A stretch of DNA of 64,000 nucleotides from Agrostemma githago (Eukaryota; Streptophyta; Magnoliopsida; Caryophyllales; Caryophyllaceae). The stretch spans positions 57,310,378 to 57,374,377 of the forward strand of contig OY288243.1 in the NCBI GenBank assembly GCA_958450325.1. Direction: 5' to 3'. Below the pieces are notes generated by a model. The model saw only the letters and a program-made list of their open reading frames with translations, searched no databases and was not told the DNA's origin. Made by a program: the position numbers and the translations under genes. Below, in pieces: positions 1 through 10,703 of the stretch. Position 1 is the first letter of the stretch, and every line of letters starts with the position of its first letter.

Positions 1-1379
1 GATAATACAGATTTTAGTCGTTCTCGTGGTATACCTTACCTGGTATTCTGCTTAAGATGCGTCGGTTCGGTATTAATAGAGATGCGTCGGTTCGGTATTA
101 ATAGAGATGCGTCGAACCTAGTAAGGTGAGCACCCGGACTAATACGGAACCCGACCATCACTTTGTTCAGTTTTAGTTATTTTACGTTTTAAATTCTGTG
201 TTAAGTGATTTGGCATGCGACTATAAGGTCATAAAAGCAATAAATCATACGAAAAACTGTAAATGCGAATGTAAGTAAATCACATTGTGAGGAGTTGCAC
301 CCTCGGAGTATACACTAAACGGGACACGCTTCATAGATTGCTGAGAACGGATCTCGGAATTACTCGGGTCTATTTAGTGTATTTTAGTGCTTGTAGTTGA
401 AGTTGGGACGTTACGTGTTTTAGTAGGTGTTTGTGGACCTAGTGTCCACGTCTATTGTTGTCGTAGTGCATAATAAAAGAAATTACAAATATGGAAAGTT
501 TTGTTTAGATGACAACCTAGTGACGATTCGACTTCAAGGTGGATCCTCCTAGTGATTTTGGCAGAGCTCCGTTACCGTTGACCCTTCTTGCGGCTATTCC
601 GGCAGAGCTTCGTTACTATGGACCGGTTCTGCGGCTAATCCGGCAGAGCTTCGCTACTAGACCTGAGCTAGTCGAACACAGGCACCTCGGTATCGAGTGG
701 GGTGCTCGAAGGTGAGGAGTAGCATCAATGTCGCTTTTATCGGAACTACGATCGAGTGGATCGTTTGCCTCGGGTGTCGGAGTGCGAGCCCTTAGCGAGA
801 AAGTGAAGGGGGAGAAGAGAGAGTTGAGATGTGTCGAATGAATGAGGCAAAAGGGGTATTTATAGGTGTTTTCGGCCCTCGTCGCCCATATGGACGTGAG
901 TCGGGGCGCACCAAGACTCACTCAGGCGACTGGGCTTAGGCGCGGGGAGACTAAGACGCACGAGGTGGGGCGGTTGGAATTTTGAAGATACGATTTTTAT
1001 ACTTTCCAAAACTGAGAGGGACGAGGATAATATGATACTTAGGGATTAAGGTTTCCGTGCGTTACCCTATCGCCGTGAACATTAGTGGGCCTCGGGTGTG
1101 CGTCCTGAGGTTCGCTTGGCGCGGTGCTGACTCGGTTTGAGTTTCGGGACCGACTCGGGGTCCCGGTGTCAGAATTGACTCTAATTAGTGTCTATGCGAC
1201 CGTAACGACACGACTAAGGCTGCCATCATGTTATTTTTAATTTTTCCGAGTAATTATTTAATCCGTTCTATAAAAAACTTCCTAAAACATCGCAAACCCG
1301 CGTCGCGTTACAGTCCTATCGTCATCGGGTGTTTGTTGGGCACTTCTGCAGCTACCAGGTCCAAATCTGGGTGTCTACA
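1..1379 (-). mobile_element. 3' LTR of A1, partial
   Basis: On the minus strand the LTR begins at 1,379 with TGTAGACACCCAGATTTGG; its far end lies left of the window. The same sequence recurs at about 23,545-24,900 with scattered substitutions, and at 55,840-57,131 more diverged. A 25-bp unit at 56-80 is duplicated at 81-105; the 24-kb copy has it once. The short ORFs here are not coding. Confidence 0.9.
857..864 (-). promoter_or_regulatory. TATA box of A1 3' LTR
   Basis: On the minus strand CCTATAAATACCCC is centred here. Equivalent boxes stand at 24,381-24,388 and 56,640-56,647 in the other two A-type LTRs. This fixes the transcription direction of the family as minus. Confidence 0.75.
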
Positions 1380-1393
1380 GACGCCCCCACTTT
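1380..1393 (-). other. Polypurine tract of A1
   Basis: Minus-strand AAAGTGGGGGCGTC directly abuts the LTR start TGTAGACACC. It is the plus-strand DNA primer site expected just upstream of a 3' LTR, and matches the tract before the B2 LTR (10,148-10,161). Confidence 0.8.
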
Positions 1394-1433
1394 GACTGAG
1401 GCTTGGACAAGGCGAAAGTCAAAGTATAGCCGC

Positions 1434-1460
1434 CCAGGTCAATCGAAGATTACGACCTGG
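1434..1460 (-). other. Conserved hairpin upstream of the polypurine tract
   Basis: Arms CCAGGTC and GACCTGG are separated by 13 nt, about 40 nt upstream of the A1 polypurine tract. The same arms and loop length occur at 10,085-10,111 in B2, and with one mismatch at 27,891-27,917 in B1. Nothing else is seen in 1,461-1,734. Confidence 0.55.
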
Positions 1461-1734
1461 TGGCTGTTCGGTCGGGTCGTTTTAAGTCCATTGGACTGCG
1501 TGTTGAGGCTTGGCAGCCAAGGCTTAAGAATCATACCTGACCTCTTTGCTTGCGGTTGCTTGCTTGGGCCCGAGCCATTGCTTGTCGTCTTGTTCTTCAG
1601 TTCTTTATACTTAAGCGCTTTGCCTTTTTAAGTTCTTTTAATTTTAAATGTTTTCGTGTTGTAGATAATGCGTTAAGCGTAAGTGCAAAGAATGCCCATA
1701 TGTGTTGGCTTACATTTGAACCCTAAAATAAAAC

Positions 1735-2660
1735 GTTCGAGGGCGTCAGTCTCCACTCGAGCGGTCATCTTCGGGATGCTTGTGACACCTTGGGCAAAAT
1801 AAAGTGAAACAAGAATGTTCGAGGTTGTCAGTCTCCACTCGAACACCTGTCTTTGGGATGCCTCTGACCCCTAGGACAAAACAAAATTGGATAAAACTAT
1901 TTGAGGGCGTCAGTCTCCACTCGAATAGCTGTCTTTCGGGATGCCTCTGACCCCTAGGACAAAACAAAATGAGATAAACTATTCGAGGGCGTCAGTCTCC
2001 ACTTGAATAACTGTCTTTCGGGATGCCTCTGACCCCTAGGACAAAACAAGATGATATAAACTACTCGAGGGCGTCAATCTCCACTCGAGTAGCTGTCTTT
2101 TAGGATGCCTCTGACCCCTAGGACAAAACAAGATGATATAAACTACTCGAGGGTGTCAGTCTCCACTCGAGTAGCTGTCTTTCAGGATGCCTCTGATCCC
2201 TAGGACAAAACAAGATGATATAAACTACTCGAGGGCGTCAGTCTCCACTCGAGTAACTGTCTTTCGGGATGCCTCTGAACCCTAGGACAAAATAAACCAT
2301 TCGAGGGCGTCGGTCTCCTCTCGAATGAAAAATGTTGTGGAGGTATTAGACTCCTTCGAGGGCGTTGGTATCCACTTGAAAAATTGCTGTGGAGGTTTCA
2401 GACTCCTTCGAGGGCGTTGGTATCCACTCGAAAAATTGCTGTCGAGGGTGTTGGTATCCACTCGACACATTCCTGTGGAGGTTTCAGACTCCTTTGAGGG
2501 CGTAGGTATCAACTCGAAAAATTGATGTCGAGGGCGTTGGTATCCACTCAACAAATTGCTGTGGAGGTTTCGGACTCATTCGAGGGCGTTGGTATCCACT
2601 CGAAAAATTGCTGTCGAGGGCGTTGGTATCCACTCGACAAGTTGCTGTGGAGGTTTCAGA
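1735..2660. repeat. Tandem-repeat array of hairpin units in the A1 3' region
   Basis: From 1,816 to about 2,296 an 82-bp unit repeats (hairpin starts at 1816, 1897, 1979, 2061, 2143, 2225). From 2,298 to 2,660 a shorter unit with one or two hairpins repeats about every 86 bp. Each unit has a core TCGAG, about 14-15 nt of loop, then CTCGA. The bases flanking the core differ between units but stay complementary: GT/AC, CTAT/ATAG, CTAC/GTAG, CAT/ATG, TG/CA. Tandem repeats in the 3' region are known for Retand/Tat elements; the covarying hairpins are my observation. Confidence 0.85.
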
Positions 2661-3274
2661 CTCCTTCGCCTCTCGGATAACTAAGATCCGTTAGGCGAAC
2701 ACTTGTTGTTTGTTTATTTGTTTTAGTTAAGTGATTTTGTTTTGTGAGTTTGTCTTATTTTGTTTGGGTTCATTCTTGCTTTGTTTTGGTTTGTTATACA
2801 TTTGAGATTTGTTTAGAGTTTGTTTAGATTAGTTCGTTTCAGATTGTTTTGTTACGCATTCGGGTGCAGCGTTCGCGTTAAGTGCAGTTCTTATGCTTGT
2901 CTTATTATCGAGTGTGTTTTGTCGATGTCGATTAGTAATTGTTCCATTATTGTTGTTTTGCTTGTCTTAAAAGGTGCGTGTTTTATTTGTGCCGAACTTT
3001 GAGTCTCGTTTGTTTTGCTTTAGTCTGTACTGGGCCGCTCATAGGCGCACCCATCAGCGCCCTAATACACTGGCGCCGAGCCCCCAGCGCATTTGGACTC
3101 GGGCGCGTCACTTGGGGCGGTCGGATTTCCGGGGATCGGGTCTGTTTAAGTAAACGAAAATTGGGGGCGATGGATCATTCGTCTCACAAACCAAACGTGT
3201 CACCCCCTTCGCCTTAAATCACCTTCTCGACCTTTCTTGCCAAAGTTCGTCTCGATTTTCTGTCGTACGCGACA
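2661..3274. other. Non-coding stretch before the antisense mobile-domain gene
   Basis: T/G-rich to about 3,000, then a GC-rich part (3,030-3,150), which would be the promoter or leader of the gene starting at 3,275. No gene or clear TATA box was identified. The ORFs crossing it show no recognisable domain. Confidence 0.4.
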
Positions 3275-5819
3275 ATGTCGACTCCGGGTAACGTTCTTTA
3301 CTTGTTTATTGTCGGTTTTGTTTGATTTGATTGATTATGAGCTTGTTTTGTTGAAAACACTAGAAAATCGATTTGGGTGTTTTTGATTTACTAAGTTTCG
3401 ATGCTTGTGCTTAATTCCATTGTTAAATTAGGGTCGATTAGAGCTTGTTAGGGTAGTTATAAGTTCGATAAGGGTTTTCGAGGTACAACAATGGTTCCGT
3501 ATGGAAATGTGTTTGGAATGCTAGGGTTAAGGACCGATTTCCCGATTATTCCCGTATTTATTTTGTGTAATCTCGTTCAAATAGTGTTTGTGAGGATGTG
3601 GGTAGCTCTCTTGTCGATTCTTATGGGCTAGGATGGCTTTTAGGACTCTCCGTAAGGTTTTGTGTATCTTAAGACGAACCAAAAGGTGTCGTAATGATGC
3701 CGGATTTTCCCGAAACCACTTCTATCGTTATCCAAAAATTTGACTATATTTTGACATGTTTGAGCTGCTTTAGCCTAACCTGAGGCACAAATTTTCTTTT
3801 TTTGTTTGATTTTGTAGTTAGAGGTAACACCGAGCGTCTCGAGGGAGCTCCTAGTGGTGAGACTGCCGGGACGAGTTCACAGATTCCCTGAGGGATTCGC
3901 AGGAGATGAGGGAGTATCTCGTCTCAGCGTCGCGACCCAGAGGCCATTAATGAGGCCGATTTTGACAGAGTGAGGAAGCGCAGGCTTCCGGAGACGGTTG
4001 CCAGGAGGGCTCATGTTCCGGTTCCTGTACCGGAGGATGAGGAGATTGGTTACGAGGATCCCGAGTGAGCTCGGGACTGGGATGGTCATCAGCTACTATC
4101 ACCCTGACCTTCACATTTCTCACCGCATCGTGCAGGGGCTGGTTTGTGTCCTATTTATGCTGATTAGTTATGTCTTAGATTTTTGGCTCTGGCTAGGTTA
4201 GGTTGGTTTTGTTAACACTTGTGTTATTTTGGTTTGCAGCCCTCAGGTCCGATGAGGACTTTCTCGGGCTTTACTACGTGTCTCGAGATTTACTCTCAGA
4301 AGTTGACCCCCGCGGTAAAGGGGATTATCGCGAGGACCACTCTAGGTCCCGTGGTTGAGCAGTGGGTTAGGTTGGTGGGTTGCAAGACTAAGTGCAACCT
4401 TATGGTGATTAGAGCGATGATAGATCGCTTCCATGATACTACCTCGACCTTCCACATGGTTTTCGGGAGGTCGGGATGACCCTAGAGGATTTTGGGATGA
4501 TTACTGGTTTGCCCTGGTGGCCGGATAGGATTAGGTGGGCCGCTGAAGGCCCTAGGCTAGATAGTGATGAGGTGCGGGGCCTCATCGGGGAGTGTTTGAA
4601 GCGTGAGGCATTTAGTGCGCCTCATGCTCTGGTGAGCTCGTACATCACCGATCACTTCGAGCGGGTGGCGGTGTTAGAGGGTCGAGAACCCAACACACCG
4701 GAGCAGGATACCCGGTTGTGGTTATGGTACTTCTTAGGGTCGACCCACTTCTCGGATAAAGGCGAGAGGTTTAGCACTAGGATTTTGCCTCTCCTAGCTG
4801 ACCTGGCTTAACTGGGATGTTATGATTGGGTGACCGCGGCTTTCGCGGAGATGAGTCGCTGCCTGCAAGTCATGGTGAGGCCGTTGGCAATAGAGTCGGC
4901 CTCAGCTGTGCCCATTGTGGGTCCGGGCCTTATACTGGAGGTTAGTTACTATTCTCACTCTTGTATCTCGAGTTCTACTTAGTCTTGGCTTAGTGTTGCT
5001 AAATGTATGTTGGGTTTTTGCAGGCTTGGATCTATTCCTACTTTCCCTGCCTTGCAACTAAGACGGTGCGAGTTCACCCGAAGAGATTCCCGGCGGAAAT
5101 CAAGTGGAGGTTGGCTCAGCCTAAGAGTACAACTAGCCACTACCCGTCGGAGAATGCACTGGTCAACCAGCTAGGCCTCAGGGATGTAAGTTTTCTTTTT
5201 ATGTCCTACTTAGCTCAGTAGCCCCCAAGGTTTAGGATTTATTGAGATGTTGGTTTTATTCGTGTAGTTTGTCGCCCGCCCTTGGGCCGATTATGAGGGC
5301 GTGCCGGAGTATGTGGCCACGGAGTTGAGGCCTCGGAGTTATAGGAGAATGCTCCTTCCTCCCTTGTTTCGCCCAGTTTGGTATCTGGGCGAGAGGTTGG
5401 TGCATCAGTGCCTATATGACGATTTCAGGGTGCCGGTTTATCCTCCTCGGACCATGTGCAGACCACCGACCACCGCAGAGGTCCTCGAGGATAGGGACGG
5501 AGAAGGGTGATGCGCTCTTGGTGCCTGGTGCCTCCTACCTATCTCACGTCACCCCGAGGTTAGCTTGGTACCGCCTCGTGGTAATGTTCTAATTCTTGAT
5601 TCTAAGGTTTGTTTTGCGATTTATTTTTTCCTTGCCCTCTGACTGACCAATCTGTTGCTTTCTCAGCTGGCCGATCCGGCTGATGAAATCCAGCCCCCAG
5701 ATTTTCCCCTGACGCTGCTTAGGGTGGATGCGGCTGGGATACCCTTCACCGAGCCTCTCCCCCCATGTTCTGCCGAGGAGATGGATGCCGGGATAGAGTG
5801 GCGCGACCGGGTGTACCGG
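3275..5819 (+). pseudogene. Spliced plant-mobile-domain (PMD) gene, antisense to A1 pol, decayed
   Basis: A multi-exon gene encodes the plant mobile domain (aminotransferase-like, MAIN/MAIL1-related), a family of nuclear host proteins also carried by plant transposons. Proposed exons: 3275-3287 (ATG), 3818-4141, 4240-4940, 5024-5185, 5268-5580, 5667-5819. Every junction has GT..AG. The first intron is phase 1 and the later ones phase 0. Domain landmarks are STFHMVFG, LEDFGMITGLPWW, WLWYFLGSTHFSDK, YDWVTAAFAEM, AWIYSYFPC and RPVWYLGERLVHQ. Damage includes a stop in the second exon, a frameshift at about 4,020-4,050, one at about 4,460, TAA at about 4,810 and a frameshift at about 5,508. The strand is opposite to A1, as in the antisense ORFs reported for Tat/Ogre/Grande elements. 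It could instead be a sense ORF of B2 upstream of gag. Confidence 0.75.
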
Positions 5820-6754
5820 GTGAGTTTTGGAAATTTATTTTCGATATTCAAAATTTCAAATATTCAACTTTTCAAAACCCGGGAAGCTACCGAATTTAGG
5901 ACTTATGATTTTACTCGAAATAGCCTATTTTTAGCCGGTACGCTGCCCATTTCAAAATTCAAAAATTTTCAAACCTTCAAAATTGCGGCCTGATGGCATG
6001 TTGCCGGTTTCAAAAATCGGGCGGCTCACTGATTTTCTCGGAATTCCAACTTCCTTTTCCAAACTTTCCTCTCCATAGGACTTCCCGTATATAGCAGTGT
6101 CGGGTCTTGTCGTAAGTCGTCGAAGGTCTATAGCGTCGAAACTCCGTCGATCTTACATCGCAGGTTTCCCCCTATCCCAGTCCGCCTTATTTGACTAAGG
6201 CAAGGCCCACTTACGTAGGACATACTTCTACAAAGGACGACCCGTTTACACATTCGAGTCCAAAGTCTGGGGATGTCTCACGGAGACCTTCCTTCGAACA
6301 GGACTTGGCCCACCCGCCGAATCCTAAGGGAGGCCCACCTTTCACAAGTCACCCGTCTAGGTGTCCTTTCCGAGTCATTTCCTTTTCAGGCTTTTCCTCA
6401 CTCGGGGGCTACCCTTCAGTAGAGCGATCAATCACGGTTGCTTTAAGGGTCATGTCTTACACGTGTTGTCTCACATACCCCACTTTCGAGTCACTTAGAT
6501 GTCACACCATCTGAGTCCTATCTGAGTCCTTCGTCTCACTTGGGGGCTATTCTCCGACGGAGCGATTAATCACAGTCACTCCGAGAATCATACCCTACAC
6601 ATTTGTCTTAGGAGAGTCTAACCCAAGTCAAACCCGAGTTGTCTCTCCTCCCGAGCTATTTCCTATGCCTTGGTGTATTTGTATTCTGAAGCAACATTTC
6701 TGATTACACGGTATTCTTACAGACAGGCCACCGGTAACCAGACATCAACACAAG
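5820..6754 (+). other. Non-coding or unassigned stretch with a diverged direct repeat
   Basis: This follows a splice-donor-like GTGAGT at 5,820 and ends before gag, with a splice-acceptor-like TTCTTACAG at about 6,721. Two diverged copies of a unit of about 140 bp begin near 6,393 and 6,532, each with CTCACT[CT]GGGGGCTA and a GAGCGAT[CT]AATCAC core. The A1/B2 boundary probably lies here, but I see no LTR end. Confidence 0.35.
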
Positions 6755-7584
6755 ATGCAAGAAACTTTGGACAATTTGACAGCCTCACTGGCTAAGAGGG
6801 AGACCCAAATGACAGCCATCAAGTCCGACCAAATAGCTATCGTTACCCGTTTAAGCGCCTTGGAACAAGGGACCCCTAATGGTGGGGTTGAGACTACTGG
6901 GCCCCTAGCTGAACTGGTCAGCGCGGTCCGTAAGCTGGAGGAATAGGTCCACTTGTCAATGAACAACACTATCCACACGGAAAATGCCCGAGAATATACA
7001 CCCATTAGTGAGAAACTACCAAAGGATCTCAACTTAGAAGGGTTACCCGTATTCGAAGGGACGGAGGATCCATTATTACACCACCGAGCTTTCAAACAAT
7101 TCATGGCAGTCAAGGGGGTCAAAGCTGACATGTTCATCAATTTGTTCGGCGCATCCCTCGGGAAATATCCAAAAGCCTGGTTCTATAGGTTTAATTTAAA
7201 AGATTCCCAACTTGGGAAGATGTGGCTACCGAGTTCGCTAAAAACTATTCTGATAATACTGAACTTCAGACTACCACGCGGACCCAAGAAGTCATGGCCC
7301 AAGAGCCCAAAGAAGGTTTCACTAAATACCTTCAAAGGTGGAGGGCCGAAAGTGTGAAGTTGGTAGACAAGCCCAACGAGAAGACACTAGTGGAGGCATT
7401 CATCAACAACCTCCTACCTTCTTACCGCGTCCATCTTAGGTATGCCGGTATTTCAAACTTTGCGGTGCTTACCGAAATGGGCATTAGGATTGAAGACGAT
7501 CTTCGACATAATGAAGATCTGGGTGAAGCTTCTACTGAAGTCTATACTGGACATCAACTCGAGTCCTTAGAAGCCGATGACTAA
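6755..7584 (+). pseudogene. gag: Gag of Tat-type element B2, frameshifted
   Basis: Gag forms the retrotransposon particle and binds its RNA. The N-terminal part (ATG at 6,755) is helical and coiled-coil-like, ending at an in-frame TAG at 6,944. The retrotransposon gag core follows: PVFEGTEDPLLHHRAFK, then, after a one-base frameshift near 7,210, WEDVATEFAKNYSDNTEL, KEGFTKYLQRWRAESVKL and NNLLPSYRVHLRYAG. No zinc knuckle, protease or RT follows; sequence like the 3' untranslated part of related elements comes next. B2 therefore looks like an internally deleted, non-autonomous derivative, although pol could also have been lost later. The frame damage makes it inactive. Confidence 0.85.
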
Positions 7585-9800
7585 TGACAACATCCGAGAG
7601 TCCGGATTTGATTTAAGCCCGAGTTCGAGACCGAGTCTAGGATGTGCTATTTCTTCCAAAGTCAAAGTCAGAGTCAAAGTCAGTTGTATTCTGTCCTCTT
7701 TTTCAAAATTCAATAAAATCAGCTTTTCTATTTCTCATTTATACTTTCCTTATGTGTTTCCGAGAACATGATGAACACCGTCATACACTGTGAGCACATA
7801 CACGTGACTATTATAGGCACATCTATAATGACTACAGGAAACTGAGACCCGTGTTTTCCTTTACCTGTTCCATGTCTGACATAGAAAGCCACAAAACTAC
7901 CCCTAGCACGAGCGGTATCGAATCCTATGACAAATCTAGGTAGTCTCCTAGTTTGGGTTCAAGACGGGAGGCAAGCCCATTTCCCACAATAAACATTCTT
8001 CCGATAAGATCGACCAATCCCTACCTTAGGTGTTAGTCTGACCAGCAGAAAAAAAAGAGAAGAAAGCTGGACAAAAAATCAAAAGTCTAAGAAAAAGCAA
8101 AAGGCCGAAATAAAAAAGCGGGCCATCATCAAAAAAGAGGGAATTCAAATAGCCATGATCGTGGTCAAACGGTCAACTCAAATGAAATTCCCTTGACCAG
8201 GGTACGGTCAATTCAAAATTATCAATACTCATACCATCCAAAAAGGGAGAAACAATCAAGTTGGTAAGCTAACGCCACACTTAGCCTTCCCACATTACAA
8301 CCCTCAAGACCTTCTCGAGACCTAGGCTATGAGACAACCCGGAATTTTTGAGGATTCAAGCTCCGTAGGATACCCCTAACCATTAGGGCCAGACATGGAA
8401 ACCAGATCCCGCATTATTATCAACCTACCCTGATCGAAGTCCGAGTCATTTTTACTCGACTTCCCCCTTTACTACCGCATTGCAATACCTTACCCTCGAA
8501 GCCTTATCTTCACAAAATCAAGCTCCAGATGTCAAAACATCAAAGCAACTTACGATCTAGCACCACATTTCCAAAAATATCCAAACCAGTTACCAACTCC
8601 CAAACACGGGAACTCAACCTGCGGTCGGCATAGAACATGCCCAAATAGTTCACACTACCTCTGGGGCTACCCCGGAGAATGCTCACAGTCACAGGATCAA
8701 CATCCTAACTATTCTAGCGCTTTGATCAAGACATCATTGGGAATGCACCTAGCCCACACCGTGAATATGGCTGGTTACACACAAAGTCCTAACAAACTAG
8801 GCACCATAATATATCTTTCAATCACTGAACTACGACATGGTTTGATTTCACTACACGTGAATACGCAGGCAGCTTTTTAACAAGGGCACAACCACCCACA
8901 TTGACACAAATTCAAAAAAGCACCGTCATTCTTATCACGACACTGCCATGTTCTCAACAATTTAGCTTTGTCGTCCTGGGGGCTTCTCTTAGGCAGAAGT
9001 TATCCATCCACTCACAAACTCCAAATATTTTCAAAAATCTAGCCACCTTTCTATAGTGTGTCCTGGTATTCGGGTCAGTCAAAGACGAGAATCAGTCAGG
9101 ATTTGAAGCAATACCCACTTTGGGAATGTACCCCAAAATCAAAAAAATTCAAAAGAGCACCAGTCTACGGCATTGCTACTACTAAACCCTGTCATACGGA
9201 AACAGTCTCATTCCGAGGATTTGACCATGTTGCCACTCGCCTAGGCTACGAAATAGCGCAACTTAAGAGTCTTGTCATCTTAGGTGGCCCACCCCCTACC
9301 GAGTCCCGGTCCAACCCTTAGAGAGTCCAGTTCGTGCCTGTCAACTCGTCCTGTCGTGTCCGGAGTCGAGTCTGTCGGTAGGCCTCACTCTTCAAATTCT
9401 CATTTTAAAATTTGCAAAACTTAGCCATTTGAAAAAAAATCCTTTTCGACAAGGTCAAATTTCAGTCTATTTAAACTGCAAATTTCTTTTCTACCCCTTT
9501 CAATTCTGAAAACATATCTCCTAGCACGTGAGTTGCTTTCAGGACTTCGATTTCAAAATGAAGCAAAAATCATTTTCCCCAGCGCAAGTCAGTCTATAGA
9601 TGCTTACTGCATTTACTGTATGTTGTCTTGCTATCTGCTATATTTGCTATTTCTGCCTATATATCTAACATTTCAGGTACCAGCTTGGCCTCCCAATGGA
9701 ACATCAAGTTTTTATTCCCCAGCGTGAGTCGCAGGCCTGTGCAAATTCAGTAAGCTCCCCAACGGAAGGCTCAAGGTGGCATTTCTCCTAAAAAAAACAC

Positions 9801-9955
9801 GGGATGTGCCTACATATAGGTACACCCAGGGCTTCTTAGGCAAGCTCTCGCGTAATTCTGAGTTGGGATGTGTCTGCAAACGGACACACCCAGAGCTTCT
9901 TAGGCAAGCTCCCGCGCAGCTCCAAGATGGGATGTATCTACATATAGGTACACCC
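9801..9955 (+). repeat. Three tandem hairpin repeats in the B2 3' region
   Basis: Three 27-nt hairpins stand at 9801-9827, 9865-9891 and 9929-9955, exactly 64 bp apart. Each pairs GGG with CCC, bulges one A, then pairs 8 bp around a 4-nt loop (CATA or CAAA). Stem pairs vary but stay paired: one position is G-T, G-C or A-T; another is C-G, T-A or T-G; another is A-T or G-C. A fourth member is at 27,737-27,761 in B1. The array lies about 210-360 nt before the 3' LTR. Confidence 0.75.
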
Positions 9956-10084
9956 GGGACTTACACAACAAGTCCGAATCCCCACGGAGTTATCAGCATC
10001 AACTCAGGTATGATTTCTATCTTATGGCTGGCAAGCCCTTTCACGCAAGTCTAATGGACTATAAACGACCCGACCGGAAGTCTG

Positions 10085-10111
10085 CCAGGTCTTAATCCTC
10101 GATTGACCTGG
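10085..10111 (+). other. Conserved pre-PPT hairpin of B2
   Basis: Arms CCAGGTC (10,085-10,091) and GACCTGG (10,105-10,111) flank a 13-nt loop. The same structure lies upstream of the A1 polypurine tract. Confidence 0.55.
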
Positions 10112-10147
10112 TAGCTACTCTGACTTTCGCCTTGTCCAAGCCTCAGT

Positions 10148-10161
10148 CAGAGTGGGGGCTC
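10148..10161 (+). other. Polypurine tract of B2
   Basis: CAGAGTGGGGGCTC directly precedes the LTR start TGTAGACACCC. This identifies 10,162-12,206 as a 3' LTR. Confidence 0.85.
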
Positions 10162-10534
10162 TGTAGACACCCACATTTGGCCGCTAGGTGTCTATTGCAG
10201 TTTCCGACAAACAACCGATGATGATCGGACGCAAACATGTTTTAATATACTCGAATATGGGTTCAAAATCGTTATTATTTGGCTTGGGCTTTTTACGGAG
10301 TACAAATTTCACCTAACAGACCTCAAATCCAGGCCCAGTGGGTTGTTTCCAGTCAAATAAGACTAATTTGGGTCAAAACCGACACCAAGGGCAATACCGT
10401 CTTTTTGCGACCGGGTCAAACCCCGGTCAAAGGCGTTTCCGAGGCATATAAATCAGCCGCGCAAGCTTCGACAATTTGATTTGGAGTCAAATACTACAAA
10501 AATTCAGCAATGAAGAAGAATTAAGCAAGCTTTT

Positions 10535-10686
10535 CCTATCCAAAACCGGATTACTTTTTCCATCCAAAAACCGGAATCCTACTTCACCCCAACCGGTGTT
10601 TCTTTCCCTCCAAGCAACCTTTTCCTATCCAAAGTGGGTGTTTCTTTTCTATCCAAACCGGGTTCCTTTCCTAGCCAAAGCCGGAT
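10535..10686 (+). repeat. Five direct repeats upstream of the B2 TATA box
   Basis: A unit like CTATCCAAA.CCGG recurs at about 10535, 10560, 10624, 10649 and 10671, ending within 15 bp of the TATA box. The other two B LTRs have the paired-palindrome module at this position instead. It is probably a promoter module. Confidence 0.6.
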
Positions 10687-10695
10687 ACCCTCTCC

Positions 10696-10703
10696 TATAA
10701 ATA
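10696..10703 (+). promoter_or_regulatory. TATA box of the B2 LTR
   Basis: TATAAATA in CTCCTATAAATACACACC, with a C/A-rich leader downstream, as expected for an LTR promoter. Confidence 0.75.

Larger units (their letters stand above)
7585..10161 (+). other. 3' internal region of B2 (non-coding)
   Basis: No gene is recognisable. 7,850-8,890 matches, in reverse orientation, 31,500-30,530 of A2, so it is shared Tat 3' sequence. It holds the conserved pair CATGGTTTGATT (8,836) and GAATACGCAGGCA (8,859-8,871), the hairpin repeats at 9,801-9,955 and the polypurine tract. A short S-rich stretch at 7,590-7,690 resembles the protease-RT linker of the A1 pol. Confidence 0.6.

Noticed and set aside
751..765. 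A further palindromic box in family A LTRs (ACGATCGAGTGGATCG)
   Set aside because: The arms are not symmetric and there is no partner 20-24 bp away.
1329..1631. Protein-coding gene across the LTR/3' region junction
   Set aside because: The frame crosses the LTR end and polypurine tract and has no recognisable domain.
1735..2660. CRISPR-like array
   Set aside because: Units are long, adjacent and fully repetitive with no unique spacers, in a plant retroelement 3' region.
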